Of a stretch of 64,000 bases of DNA, positions 21,628 through 31,888 are shown in pieces. The stretch spans positions 120,949,094 to 121,013,093 of the forward strand of contig NC_086247.1 of assembly GCF_021018805.1 (NCBI RefSeq), read 5' to 3'. Origin of the DNA: Prinia subflava (Eukaryota; Chordata; Aves; Passeriformes; Cisticolidae). The translations under genes and the position numbers were made by a program. The notes below the pieces were generated by a model, which saw only the letters and a program-made list of their open reading frames with translations, had not been told where the DNA came from and did no database searches. The number at the start of each line of letters is the position of its first letter. Position 1 is the stretch's first letter.

Positions 21628-24021
21628 ATGTTCTCAGAGGAACGATTGATGATGGAACTGCTCCACTCCTTTTTGTTGTCCTGTGACGCTGACTTGACCA
21701 GGAAACACGTGAGAGAACTATTTAGCTGGGGAAAGAAACTTGGAATTTTTTATAGTGCTGAAAAAGCACTCTCAATCGACCCATGGAGAACCCTGGGAAA
21801 AAGCCTTTTCTCTGCCGTCCTTGACGGAAACTCTAAGGCAGGCACTCTTTTACGGGCATGGACAACAGTCTTCCCACTTCTAAAAGAGGCTGGAGAGGAC
21901 TTTGAAGTTGATTCTGGGCTTTCGACAGGAAGCAGGACTGGCTCCCCTGTGAGCTCCGTCGCTTCTGACGAGGATTGCTCTGATGCAGGGTTAGAGCCGA
22001 TGCAGGAGACCCCCACCCCCATGTCGGGGGTTGGGCGCGCCCAGCGGGGTTTTTGGAAGGGCGGGGAAGCTTTTTTCGGTCCGCTCCCCGCGCGGTTGGC
22101 CGGGCGGGGAGCTGGGGTGCCGAGGGGGCGGAGCGCTCGGCCTCGGGTCCCACGCCGAGCGCGGCGGATCGCCCGCACCGCCCCAGGCCACCGTGCCGCG
22201 GCGACCCCCCCGCTGCCCGCCACCGCTGCGGGGTCCGCCCTGCAGCTGCCGCGCGGAGCCGCGCCGCCTCGGGCCCCCTGCGGGGAGCCGGGGGGGCCGC
22301 CGTGCACGCCGCCCCCGGCGCTGCCGGCGCCGCCCCCTGCCGCCGCCTCCCCGGCCCGCCCCGCCCCGCCGCGACCTGCTCCGCGCAGGATTCGGCAGGC
22401 GAGAGCGGCGGGGACGGCCCCTCCTTGCCCCGTCCCCCCGCCGCGCCAAATGCTGTGCGCGGGGTCGCCGCCGCCGGCGGTCCGTGCGGTGCCCGCAGCG
22501 GAGCCGCCGCCGCCGCCCACCGCGCCGCGCCCCGCCCCACGCGTCCGGTGCCGGTCCGGCGCCGCGGGGGGAGGGCTGGGCGCAACGCTGCCCGCTGCTG
22601 CGGGGCCACCCGTGCCGTGCGACCCCCCCGCGCCGCCGCGCGGCCCCGCCGCATGCCCCCTCCGTTCAGAGGGGACGGGGCCGAGCGCTGGAGCCGCAGA
22701 GCTGCTGCCGGCTCTGGCCCCGGCCACCGACCCATCGGCTGGCCGGGCAGGAGCTGAAGGCTGTGGCCGATCGGCCACGCCTCCCTGCCCAGCGCGACAA
22801 TCGCCCCCCCGCTCAGAGAGGAGTCTGAGCGAGTCACTGTCCCCCGCCCACCCGCCCTACGGGGCCGGGTTGGCTGTGGGAGATGATAACGGGGCAAAAG
22901 CGTTGTCTGATATGCACGCTTTTCCTGTCATGAAATCGGATGAGAATTTTAGTCTTGCATCCCAGCCAAACCAGGCTGCTGAGATAACGGAGCTGCTGCC
23001 TGAAGATGCAGCTTTGCCCGAGCCAGTTCAGGGACCTGTGGTCGTGGTTCCACAGCATCATAGCCATGATGACCCATCATGGGCAGTCCCGCTTCCCTTA
23101 TCAAGGGACGTGGCAGAAGATAATATAAGCTTCACTGAGGCAATTCAATGGATCAGTGCAGAATTTGAGAATCTGATCTTTCCTTATGTAATAAGAGGTC
23201 TTGCAACAATGATGCTTGAACCTCAACAGGTTTTTACCTTTGAAAGAAATTGGAAATTCCTAGCTGGACAAATGGCTGTCGAAAATAGCCACCTGCCTCG
23301 AGATGATCCCTTGTTTGGGGTCGGAGTTGACCTACTTATGGGGAGGAGTCAATATGCTTGCCCTGATGTGCAAGCTGGCCTTTCTTTCACTGTTTTAGAT
23401 TCGTGCAGATACATAGGGATATCTGCATTGATAAAAACCAAGTTATCCTTCTCCCCAAAGCAAGACTTCTCAGATATAGCACAGAAGCCAGGTGAACCTT
23501 TTCATCGACTTATAGTGCGTCTGATGGATTTTTTAGAGATGAGAGTCCAGGATAGCACTATAAGAATGATAATTTTGGAGCAATTAGCAAGAAGCCATGC
23601 TAATTCTGCTTGCCAGAGGCTCCTGGAAACCATTCCAGAGACTTCCACTGTCCTGGAGATGGTCCAGACCTGTGCAGTTCTAAACACCTGTGATTCTATG
23701 GTGATGACCCCAACGGCTGCTTCACAGCCGGCTGAACAGAGGCAGAATGCTGGAAATGAGACACAGGCAGATATTCAGCCTAGTGGAGAACAGGAAAAGG
23801 AGGCACAGAAAGTGACTCCCTTGTTTTTCTGCGCACAAGGTGTGGGTCCAGACCATACTGCAGAAACATGCGAGGCAGTGGGTCATGCTGAGCCCACGCC
23901 AAGCCCAAAAACTCGGAGGCGAAGAAAAAGACGAAGACGTCAGGGGGACGAAACAGTTTCCCAAGCTCTAGAACAAGAGCAAAATTCTCTGGCTGGTGTA
24001 CAGCCATCATCTCAAGTGTAG
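21628..24021 (+). CDS. gag: Gag-like polyprotein of the provirus (797 aa)
   Basis: The start is the first ATG of the long frame, with A at -3. The frame is open upstream into the LTR, but the only initiator-like codon there is GTG. Residues 1-95 resemble a betaretroviral matrix domain, with conserved-looking W53 and W78. Residue 2 is Phe, so the Gly2 myristoylation signal is absent. Residues about 132-413 are encoded by the GC-rich insert and are Pro/Ala/Arg-rich, with a PTAP tetrapeptide at 297-300. A capsid-like region begins near 500. A degenerate major homology region is at 619-632 (Q619, E623, R631 and L632 kept; Lys at 620 and Leu at 628). One CCHC-spaced knuckle runs from C735 to C748 with H743, but position 738 is Gly instead of Cys. 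R763-R771 is an Arg/Lys block. The stop is TAG with no pro or pol frame after it. Recognition as Gag is fairly secure; function of the protein is unknown. Confidence 0.85.
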   Translation: MFSEERLMMELLHSFLLSCDADLTRKHVRELFSWGKKLGIFYSAEKALSIDPWRTLGKSLFSAVLDGNSKAGTLLRAWTTVFPLLKEAGEDFEVDSGLSTGSRTGSPVSSVASDEDCSDAGLEPMQETPTPMSGVGRAQRGFWKGGEAFFGPLPARLAGRGAGVPRGRSARPRVPRRARRIARTAPGHRAAATPPLPATAAGSALQLPRGAAPPRAPCGEPGGPPCTPPPALPAPPPAAASPARPAPPRPAPRRIRQARAAGTAPPCPVPPPRQMLCAGSPPPAVRAVPAAEPPPPPTAPRPAPRVRCRSGAAGGGLGATLPAAAGPPVPCDPPAPPRGPAACPLRSEGTGPSAGAAELLPALAPATDPSAGRAGAEGCGRSATPPCPARQSPPRSERSLSESLSPAHPPYGAGLAVGDDNGAKALSDMHAFPVMKSDENFSLASQPNQAAEITELLPEDAALPEPVQGPVVVVPQHHSHDDPSWAVPLPLSRDVAEDNISFTEAIQWISAEFENLIFPYVIRGLATMMLEPQQVFTFERNWKFLAGQMAVENSHLPRDDPLFGVGVDLLMGRSQYACPDVQAGLSFTVLDSCRYIGISALIKTKLSFSPKQDFSDIAQKPGEPFHRLIVRLMDFLEMRVQDSTIRMIILEQLARSHANSACQRLLETIPETSTVLEMVQTCAVLNTCDSMVMTPTAASQPAEQRQNAGNETQADIQPSGEQEKEAQKVTPLFFCAQGVGPDHTAETCEAVGHAEPTPSPKTRRRRKRRRRQGDETVSQALEQEQNSLAGVQPSSQV
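22022..22866 (+). other. GC-rich segment inserted within gag
   Basis: About 840 bp of extreme GC and CpG content, starting just after the matrix-like part and ending just before the pre-capsid part. Proviral sequence on either side has ordinary composition, so the edges are abrupt. All plus-strand frames and several minus-strand frames are largely open, which at this composition is expected by chance. The gag-frame product is low-complexity Pro/Ala/Arg/Gly. The best explanation is captured CpG-island or 5'-exon sequence replacing the spacer between MA and CA. I recognised no donor gene in any frame. Confidence 0.75.
23830..23940 (+). other. Defective zinc knuckle followed by Arg-rich block
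   Basis: Codons for C735, H743 and C748 keep the spacing of a retroviral CCHC box, but the codon at 738 is GGT (Gly) where Cys is expected. Fifteen residues after the last Cys, nine consecutive Arg/Lys codons follow (763-771). Zinc binding is probably lost. The basic block could bind RNA or act as a nuclear or nucleolar signal. Confidence 0.75.
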
Positions 24022-24869
24022 GAAGTGTTGATGTTGCCACATAGCTATGGTCAGTTTTCCTTGGACCTTGCAGTGGGTTTCTATGTCCACATCCTATGTT
24101 GCATGCATTGTTTGAGAAAAAGTCAATTGCTCAATTTGTGTTTTCTAAGTTCTCTATCCTCAGGTTCTGCGATCCATGCTAAGAAGGCGGCCACTGAAAG
24201 TCTGCTGAGCTGCCTCAGGTGCATTGGACTGATCCTGAAACCTTGTGCACCCTGTGCCACCCTAGTGCCACCCATCACAGAAGCCTCTTCGAGATCTGAT
24301 TGACATGGACACGGACTAGCATCCTCTCTTTTCCTATATAGCCTCCATAGAGACTTTGGATCCTGTGGAGCTGCTGGACAAGGACAGACTGAAGCAGTGT
24401 GATGCTGAGAGCCAGCGGACTGTTAATCATGGACTCAGAGGAATTGTTTGCTATGGCTCAGTTTTATGTATGGTAGCCATTGTGACCTCTGTGGGGAAAG
24501 GGCACGTTGTTTGGGGGTTGTGGTTTTGGGACAGAACTTTTGGGGTTCAGAATTTTCAATTGAGTGGTTAAATCTTTCTTGGAATGCTCCTGCCTTTTGC
24601 ACCGTATATTCCCTTGTATCTTATAAAAATTTAAAAATATGAGGGTGTTGGTTGAATTATGTTAGACTATGCTCGAGATATTTTGAGCAGGTTATTGCAA
24701 GGGGTTCAGGGTGAAACCCTGGGTAGCAAAGGCAGAATCAGACCAACATGTAGCCCTCACACCGTCACCTAAATGAAGGTCGGTGAACTTTATACAGGTT
24801 TTTTTTCTTTCTTTTTTCCTGTCATAGAATTGTTCATTTTTCTTTTTTTGTTTTCTTTTTAATATACTT
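24022..24869 (+). other. Post-gag proviral remnant without significant ORF
   Basis: About 850 bp. The largest frames (24025-24303 and 24356-24571) show no pol or env motif that I recognise. A plausible splice acceptor, pyrimidine-rich with CAG ending at 24163, may be the remnant of an env acceptor. The right part, 24799-24861, is T-rich. This is probably what remains of env or the 3' region after loss of pol. Confidence 0.55.
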
Positions 24870-24881
24870 AAAAGGGTGAGA
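24870..24881 (+). other. Polypurine tract
   Basis: AAAAGGGTGAGA abuts the first base of the 3' LTR, with one T interruption. It lies where plus-strand DNA synthesis is primed. Confidence 0.75.
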
Positions 24882-25210
24882 TGTTGCCATGAATTTTCCT
24901 GGTTTGCTAAGCGTTCATATTAAAGGAGAAACGTGCAGTTTCTCACGCTGGTGAATTGTAAACACAGGACCATGTTTTGTAAATATTGGCAATGTTATGA
25001 ATACTTTCTCCAAGACAAGGGGAGGTTGAATGACAGCCTCCTGGACCAATGTGACAGGAGAGGTGGCGATACCCTTCTCCAATCCATGGTCACCTTGCCA
25101 CAGGTATATAATGGAAAAATAAACTAAGGGCAGGTCTTCTGCCCTGCTGCTCTGATGCACCCAGATCTGTGTCCCCAGTCTGTGTTCCTGGTTGGGCCTC
25201 CACGGTGATA
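24882..25210 (+). repeat. 3' LTR (329 bp)
   Basis: The same length as the 5' LTR, and reads identically throughout on direct comparison. It carries a TATA box at 25105-25111. Transcription started here would run into the host sequence downstream. Confidence 0.95.
25118..25123 (+). terminator. Polyadenylation signal in 3' LTR
   Basis: AATAAA, the copy expected to direct 3' processing of proviral RNA. The equivalent in the 5' LTR is at 21436-21441. Confidence 0.75.
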
Positions 25211-25216
25211 GCTAAC
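25211..25216 (+). repeat. Target-site duplication, right copy (GCTAAC)
   Basis: Exact match to 21194-21199. It fixes both ends of the integrated element. Confidence 0.92.
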
Positions 25217-28200
25217 AAAAGACCCCCATTGATCATTGCCCTCTGGTAATTGCTGCCAGTGTGAGCCTGCCTCTCACAACTTGTTGACATCTCTGGACAA
25301 TTTGACTCAGCCCCTTAAAAAGGTCTCTGCAAAAGAAGCAGGCTGAGGTCTGTAACAGGGTAGGTCAGGAATGTAAGGACAAATGAGATTCTTCCCAAAG
25401 ATGCCAGGTCCAGGTAGGCATGGAGCTCCAAGTCAAGATGCTTTTATGGTGTTACAGGAATAACACACCTGTCTCCGTGTCTAACAACAATGCTATTTTA
25501 CTTCTGATTTATCTCACTGGGACACCTGGCCAAAAATGTGACATTTCTTTTTTTGTGGGGATTTGTATGTGTGTGTGCAGAATACCAGCTTTGGCTTGAA
25601 CCAGACATAAACCAAACCAACATTTTGGGGGGAAACTCTATCCTCCTCCAAGCTGGGGGTTTCCCATGTTCTTTGTTGGAAGGTGTTCTCAGGAGTTTCA
25701 CTGGGGATTAATTGTCTGGTTGTGGAGAACTGGTGTGAGCTCTGTGGTACATATACTTGCTCTGACATTTATTTTCATGGGTTGTCCTGGGATTGTCTGT
25801 ACCCTGCTTGTAAACAGACTTTCTGGGCATGACTAGAGATAAAAGCCTTCTATTTCAGGAAGAAAGGAACTGAGGCAGAGACTCCAAGAACTTTGGCTTG
25901 GAAGAACACTGGTACAAGCAGATGCTTTCGATGAAACATCCTGGATATGCAGGAATAACCCATCAGCTCTACCATCTTGCTTCCTTGATGTCATAAAGAC
26001 TTCTATCTCTGATTCATTCTTCAGGAAAACTAAAGAACAAAGTATTATTTCAAGTGAAATTCCCCACTAGTTGCTGGAAAAAGAAGACAGAAAGGAAGTA
26101 ATCCAGTGAGAAGCACCCCTGTGACTCCTGCACAGAAGCAAGATGGGGACAAAAGCCACTTCATTCAATGGCTCTGGGATGCAGAAGGGTGCCCCAGGCA
26201 ACTGTGGCCAAGACAGAATTGGACAACCAGTCTACAGTAGATGCTGTCATGGAGGAAGTGTAAGTCCATAATATCTTTCCAGCTTGGGGGATGGAAGATT
26301 GGGCACAGAGGAAATCAATTTCTTGCTCAAAAGTTGGTAGCTGGGTTTTTCATGGAAATTTCACATGCTGTTTTTCCTTCTGGGTTAGCTGGTAATGTAG
26401 GCCTCCAGCAGCTGATGGTTGTCTTGCATCTGATGTGCAGGTTTGATGTTCTAGTAACACCAGATGACACTTTACCCTTTACTACATCCTTGAATCGATA
26501 AATGCAGGCCTTGTTTATTAAGTACAGCTGACTTTGTCTTGCCAAGGACTCATGTAAAACAGATCTGGGTAATACTGGGGTTCAGTAACGACAGCTTATA
26601 TTAAAAGAGAAGCATAAGGCTGAAGCTTTACCACAGGATATTCGTTTTCTACACATTCTAGCAGGGTAAGATCAGTGTCTCATCTTGCACACTCTCATCT
26701 GTTTATCCATCAGCATGGATAAACAGAGTAACACACTATGTGCTTCATGGAGATCTTTTGAAGGACGCTGGAAAACTAAGAGACTTCTCCAGCTGCTTGA
26801 GCTCCTGCAACAATTTTGGGAAAAGATGCCCCAGTACCAATGGCCATTATCTTCCATTCCCTCCCTCTTGCACTGTTGCTTGGTGAACTGGCTCCATCTA
26901 TTCACCAGATGCAGCCTTTTCAAGAGATATTTAGATGGAGGCTTGTTAGGGTAAGAGATGTCTTGCTCTGTAATATCTTAAGTAGGGTGTTTCTTAATAC
27001 CCAAAAAATGGCTCTATGTTGTCCCAGCCCTTGGTTATTCCATTTTTTTTTTCTGTCCTGCCTAATGTTACTTGGCATCTCTGTTAAACTCTGCTGTTCA
27101 CCTGCCTGACCTGCAGTTAAGGCTGGTACTTCACTGTGGTCCAAGAGATGTTCTGGGAGAGTCCAGGGTGGACAGAGTAAACAGATGGACCTCAGCCAGA
27201 CCCTCAAAGGTCTGACTGGTCTGTGAGCATGTTACAGTGGTCCTCTGTAGTAAGTAGCACAGTGAGGTTCTGCCACAGCCTTCTGAATCAGCCCACTGAG
27301 AACTGCTCAGCACATGGGAATCTTGAGACAAATCCGTTACTGAAGAGCAAGAAGACTGTTTTCTTCCCAAATGGCACTCAAAAGTAAACGTGAGCCATGT
27401 ACAGATCATCGTGGTCAGGCTTTCAAATAGCTTCCCAGGTCCAGGAAAAGTGCTGCCATGTCAGTGTGGCTCCTCATGCCTCTCTATCATACTGCTCAAA
27501 ATGGTATACCTGAGAGTTTGGAAACAAGAAGTGGATATCCCCCCACTTAAATGCATAGCTCCAGAGCAAAAAGACACTTCTACTCTCTGTGTCCTGCCCT
27601 ATTTCTTCCTTGAGAATTTTCTCTACCCTGCATGACCAAGTCCTGTCTTTCTCCCTACCTCACTGGCTGACTCAGTGATGGCTGCACAAGGGTTACTAAC
27701 TAAGTTGTTAGGAAGACTGGAGGAGCAGATATAGAAACAAGCAAGCACTGGAGTTATTCTTCTGGCTCACAGTTTCCTTGATGTCTTCAACTTTGAGCCA
27801 GTACAAGATATGATGAAGTTACTCACCTTGTGCAGCACATCTTTCTGAAAAAGAAACTTTCAGGAATTCTCAGTTCCTCCACAGCCTTGTGGGTTTTTGC
27901 AGGTCTTGATTTGCTTTGCAGTGGAAATTATTGCAGATGTCCAGGTGTTTCAAGGGGAGCCAAAGACAGAGCTCTGATACTGCCTGGCATTTGCTGAACC
28001 TTTGCACTGTCTGCCCATATACCCTGAAGCTTCCTTCCAGTCCTGCCTCATCTCTGAGGCCGTGGTCCTGACAGTCAGAAAAAATTTGCCCTTTGTCAGA
28101 GAAGAGAAATCAAGTCCATATATAAGGTCCTGAGGAGGAATGGATGTTGGATAATTTAAGTCACAGTGAAAATTAACCAGGTGCTACCCAGGGCCTTCCT

Positions 28201-31200
28201 CTATATAGTTCTGATACTGGTCTCAATGTCACATCCTTCAAAATATCTCCACAGCATTATGGGCAGTTAGTGGCCTTTCTCTTACTGCTTTCCATTTAGC
28301 AGTGTACTGAAACCCTGGTTTTTTACACTCTTCCCTCAATATCCTCATGATGAGATCCAGCCCTCAGAACCTCCACACCTGCACCTAACTCTGGGAAATA
28401 ATGGGAAGGGAAAAAGCCATTCTGTAAATAGTGGCCTGAAAAGTAAAAATTTGTCTGGTTTTAATACTTTTTCCTTTTGGCTATTGTTTTGGTCACTAAT
28501 ACAAGCTTGCTACTAAACTTGATCTGTGAGTGTTATCTAATTTTGGGCCTTCTGCCCGGTTGGAATTGCTGCCACCAAGTCCACAGGGCCATTATAGGAA
28601 TGGGCAGGAAAGTCCAAGAATCTCTTAGCACTGTGGTGTCACATGGGACAGTCTGGGAACTTGGTCACTGGGAACAGAGAACACATGGGGCAGAGATAAC
28701 CAAGGTAGGAGTCATGCTACATAACAGAAGATTTGGTTCTCTTTGATGAAATCACAGGTTCTAATCACATTTTGGACAAAAATTTACTTGTTGTAATGAG
28801 AGGTATAAATATATGGAAAAACAATAATATTTTCCTGATATTTTGTATTATTTTATTCACAGAGACTTTTTCCCCCAAATATATTAAAAAAAAAAAGAAA
28901 TACTTTTAGTATCAGACACCATCCGATGGCTACTTTAGAAGAAGGATAGCTGGTTCTTCTGGAATACTGATTTCTTGGTCTTAGCATAAATCTTATTGGA
29001 GGCTTGGATGTAAGAGAACAGAAAAATAAGATACAGCCTGGAAACACAGGGTAGGTACTTTTCACTATCAAAATATGAGCTGGCATAGAGATTTTTCAAC
29101 ACCAGAATATCACAAAAAGTATGCAAACCTTAGTAAGGTAAGAAAAAAAAATAGCAGTCCATTCACAAAATACACATTAGCTGCTCCTGAAGAGAAGCAA
29201 GACCTACAAGAAATGACCCAAGAGCAGGAGGTCTGGGGCGATGTCTGAATCCTTGCATAGAAAAAAAAAGCTTTTGACCGATGAGTCCTTCAACCCATTT
29301 TGGTGTGATTAGTACAGCCAAATATTAAAATTGAGTACAAAAAAAGAAGAAGGGAAACAGAAGATGGAAAATAGGGATAAAGGACTGGTTCAGTTTGAGG
29401 ATAATTTTTGTGTGCATTTTGCATTTTGCTCAAGGGGAAATAGAAAAGATGTAGAAATATTTACCTGTTCAGACTCCGTCAAGGAAAATGCAAAAAATCA
29501 GCCAGAGTTAGGGCAGAAATGAAGGTTTGTGGAGCTCAGATCTGTCCCAGCTGTCCCCAAATCCTCCAGCCCACCATTTTCTATCCTTGTGCGCCATCAG
29601 TGATGGGTGGGTTATTATCCAAAACTCTCAAGATTGCATTGTTGTGAAAGGCCTGTGAATGTGGCCAGCCTTCCAATGCTTAGAAAGGATTTGCATCTGT
29701 TGAAATTGTGGAAGAAAGGTGGAAAACACCAGTGACACTGTAGCAGAAGTGTTGCATTAGCAAGTGCATTTATATACATTTGTCTTCAAACCACTGAAGC
29801 CTAAATCTCCAGAAATGAGTGACTGGCTTAAAAAGGCCTGTAATGTGAACATCATGAAATTGATTTTCATCAAAGACAATTATCTGGGCAAAGTTCTTTG
29901 GTGGATATGTTTGTTTATGGTGCTTGTGATCCAGATGGGACTGGATGTCATTAACCATCAGGGACTATGAAAAGGAAAGAGCAGAAAGGGGCTACAGAAA
30001 GGAAAGAGCAGAATATGTATTATTCCCAGCATGGTGGCTTTTAACCCCTTGATTAGGGGAGCCAGAATTTCCTGGGGCTTAGGGAGCAATTCTGGTGCCA
30101 GAGCTAAAGGAGACATTGAGTTTATTTTATTTGGAGAAGGTTTTATGAGTTGATTTCCGGCATTTCATGCAGATGATTTCCACTACATTCTCACACATCC
30201 AATAGCTTTTACCTCCCCAACAAAGGTAAAACAGAAATGCTCAGTTTGAATGAAGACTAAAAGTATATCCAACCAGGACAGAAGACAAATCCATCCTTCC
30301 TTGAAAATATTTATCATAGTTCAACATTTTGTTTTGCTTCCACTTATTTTTAGGTGCAGTTCAAAATGCTGATACATAAAACATTTTGCAGTTTACAGAT
30401 CAGCTATACAGCTCTCTGCATTTTTATGCTAAACTTTGAGACTATTCAGGAAAACAGAATTGCTTCTGCCTACTCCCTGTTACCACCTCCAGCCACATTC
30501 ACTTTCAATTGAGCACAGTTTCACAAAAAGCTTTGCCTTGGCTCCTGAGACATGCTGAATTGCAGCAAAATGAACTCGACTTTTTGGCTCTGCAATGAAA
30601 TCTGAAAGCCCAGGAATTTTCTCCTGGTTTCAGCTTTCACAGGGACAGTTCCATGCAGCTTGAGTCCTTTGAGAAGTGCCAGGCTCCTAATGAAAAGGAG
30701 GTGGGATTGCTAGTTGAGGTTTCATGAGAAGGTGGGAGGGAAAGAAAAAGTGAAATTCTGCATTATCCAGAGCTTGTGCTGACAGATGAATTAAAATGTA
30801 AATCTAGGCTAAGATTTCTAACACCAGAGCATAAATTTAAGTTCTTGGGTTTCTCCTTCGTCTCTAGAATAAATCCTAATTTTAAGAAACTCTCACTGCC
30901 CCAGCCTTCTCCTGCAGAAAATTTAAACAGGGTTTTAGGAGCATCCAGTTATAAAAACCTTGGCCCAGTTTTCTGAATATATGCCACTGTAAATCACAGC
31001 ATGATTTGCAGTTAAAAAGGGGAAGGAAACCACATTTTAAAAATTGAACGAGGTGCTGTTCTTGTGTTCAAAGTCTTTGCAAAGTGTGAAGAAAATATTC
31101 AAATCTACACCAAACCAAAAGCAAGATTCAAAATAAAACTAATCACCAAAACCAGAGTGTGCTGATGTATTCAAGAGAGGGAAAAATCAATCCCAAAATA

Positions 31201-31408
31201 TAACAATAGAAAAAACCAATAAACAAAGAAAAAGAACATTCTCTGGAGTAAATCCCTGTGTTGAGATCTTTGGGCATCTCTATTTATCTGTGAGACAAAA
31301 GGCAGGAAAGGAGACTCTGACTTGAATTTTGGTGCTCTGCAGTGGATTGTGCTGCTTCTCCTGTCTTTTTGAGGAGTAAAAAAATATACAGAAATATCTG
31401 AGATTTAT
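25217..31408. other. Long non-coding stretch, nothing identified
   Basis: Ordinary intermediate-to-low-GC DNA with only short open frames. I recognised no exon, RNA gene or repeat family in it. Confidence 0.5.
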
Positions 31409-31888
31409 TTAGTGAACCAATGAAACTGAGTCGAGCAGGTCTACTAAAAAGTGCTGCTGCTCATTTGGTCTCTTTGCTTGAATGCCAGAAATGCCCTTGA
31501 AAATGTAGTCCCTAGAGAGGTATCTCTGGAAATTTCTGCCTGGCCATCTCCCATGCCAGTGTGAGGCACACAGCAAACAATGTGAGTGTGCATCTTTGAT
31601 GAGGCCAAAATATTTCATGGTCACATCTTGTCTGAAATGTGCTGAGATGATTTGCTGAATCAAGATCCAAAAGCAGTTTGGGATGCTTTTTAGTTGGCTG
31701 GTGAGAAGTTGACTGAAATAAATAACAGGTTTCTTTTCATATGCTGCATGGATGGCAATGAGCCCTATCAAGTGGCTGCGCTGCAGCAGGGTTTGGATAA
31801 CATTTTCTGATCCCTCATTCCACTGGAAGGATTGATCTGCCAGGGTTTTTTTGGCAGGAGCTTGCCTACTGGGGAATGTAGAGAGCAT
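31409..31888 (-). CDS. Unassigned ORF, 159 codons
   Basis: An ATG-initiated frame of 159 codons in DNA of only moderate GC, longer than its non-repeat neighbours. The translation is of mixed, non-repetitive composition with several Trp, Cys and His residues. I recognise no domain, signal peptide or membrane segment. No tail or flanking repeat marks it as a retrocopy. It may be a chance frame or a decayed fragment of a transposon or processed gene. Confidence 0.12.
   Translation of the reverse strand: MLSTFPSRQAPAKKTLADQSFQWNEGSENVIQTLLQRSHLIGLIAIHAAYEKKPVIYFSQLLTSQLKSIPNCFWILIQQIISAHFRQDVTMKYFGLIKDAHSHCLLCASHWHGRWPGRNFQRYLSRDYIFKGISGIQAKRPNEQQHFLVDLLDSVSLVH

Larger units (their letters stand above)
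21200..25210 (+). mobile_element. Young gag-only ERVK-like provirus, 4011 bp
   Basis: Two 329-bp LTRs, which I read as identical base for base, flank a 3353-bp interior. In order, the element has a 5' LTR, a 2-bp linker, a tRNA-Lys-like primer binding site, a short leader, one gag-like ORF (21628-24021), about 860 bp without a significant ORF, a purine tract and the 3' LTR. The flanks carry a perfect 6-bp duplication. No protease, reverse transcriptase, integrase or envelope sequence was recognised, so mobility would require enzymes in trans. Identical LTRs imply recent insertion. The interior contains about 840 bp of GC-rich sequence of apparently foreign origin inside gag. The class assignment rests on TSD length, primer type and the MA/CA character of Gag. 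Confidence 0.93.

Noticed and set aside
21750..22897. Minus-strand frames of 342 and 354 codons in the provirus
   Set aside because: They overlap gag and owe their length to the GC-rich insert. Their ends inside viral sequence look random and no domain is present.
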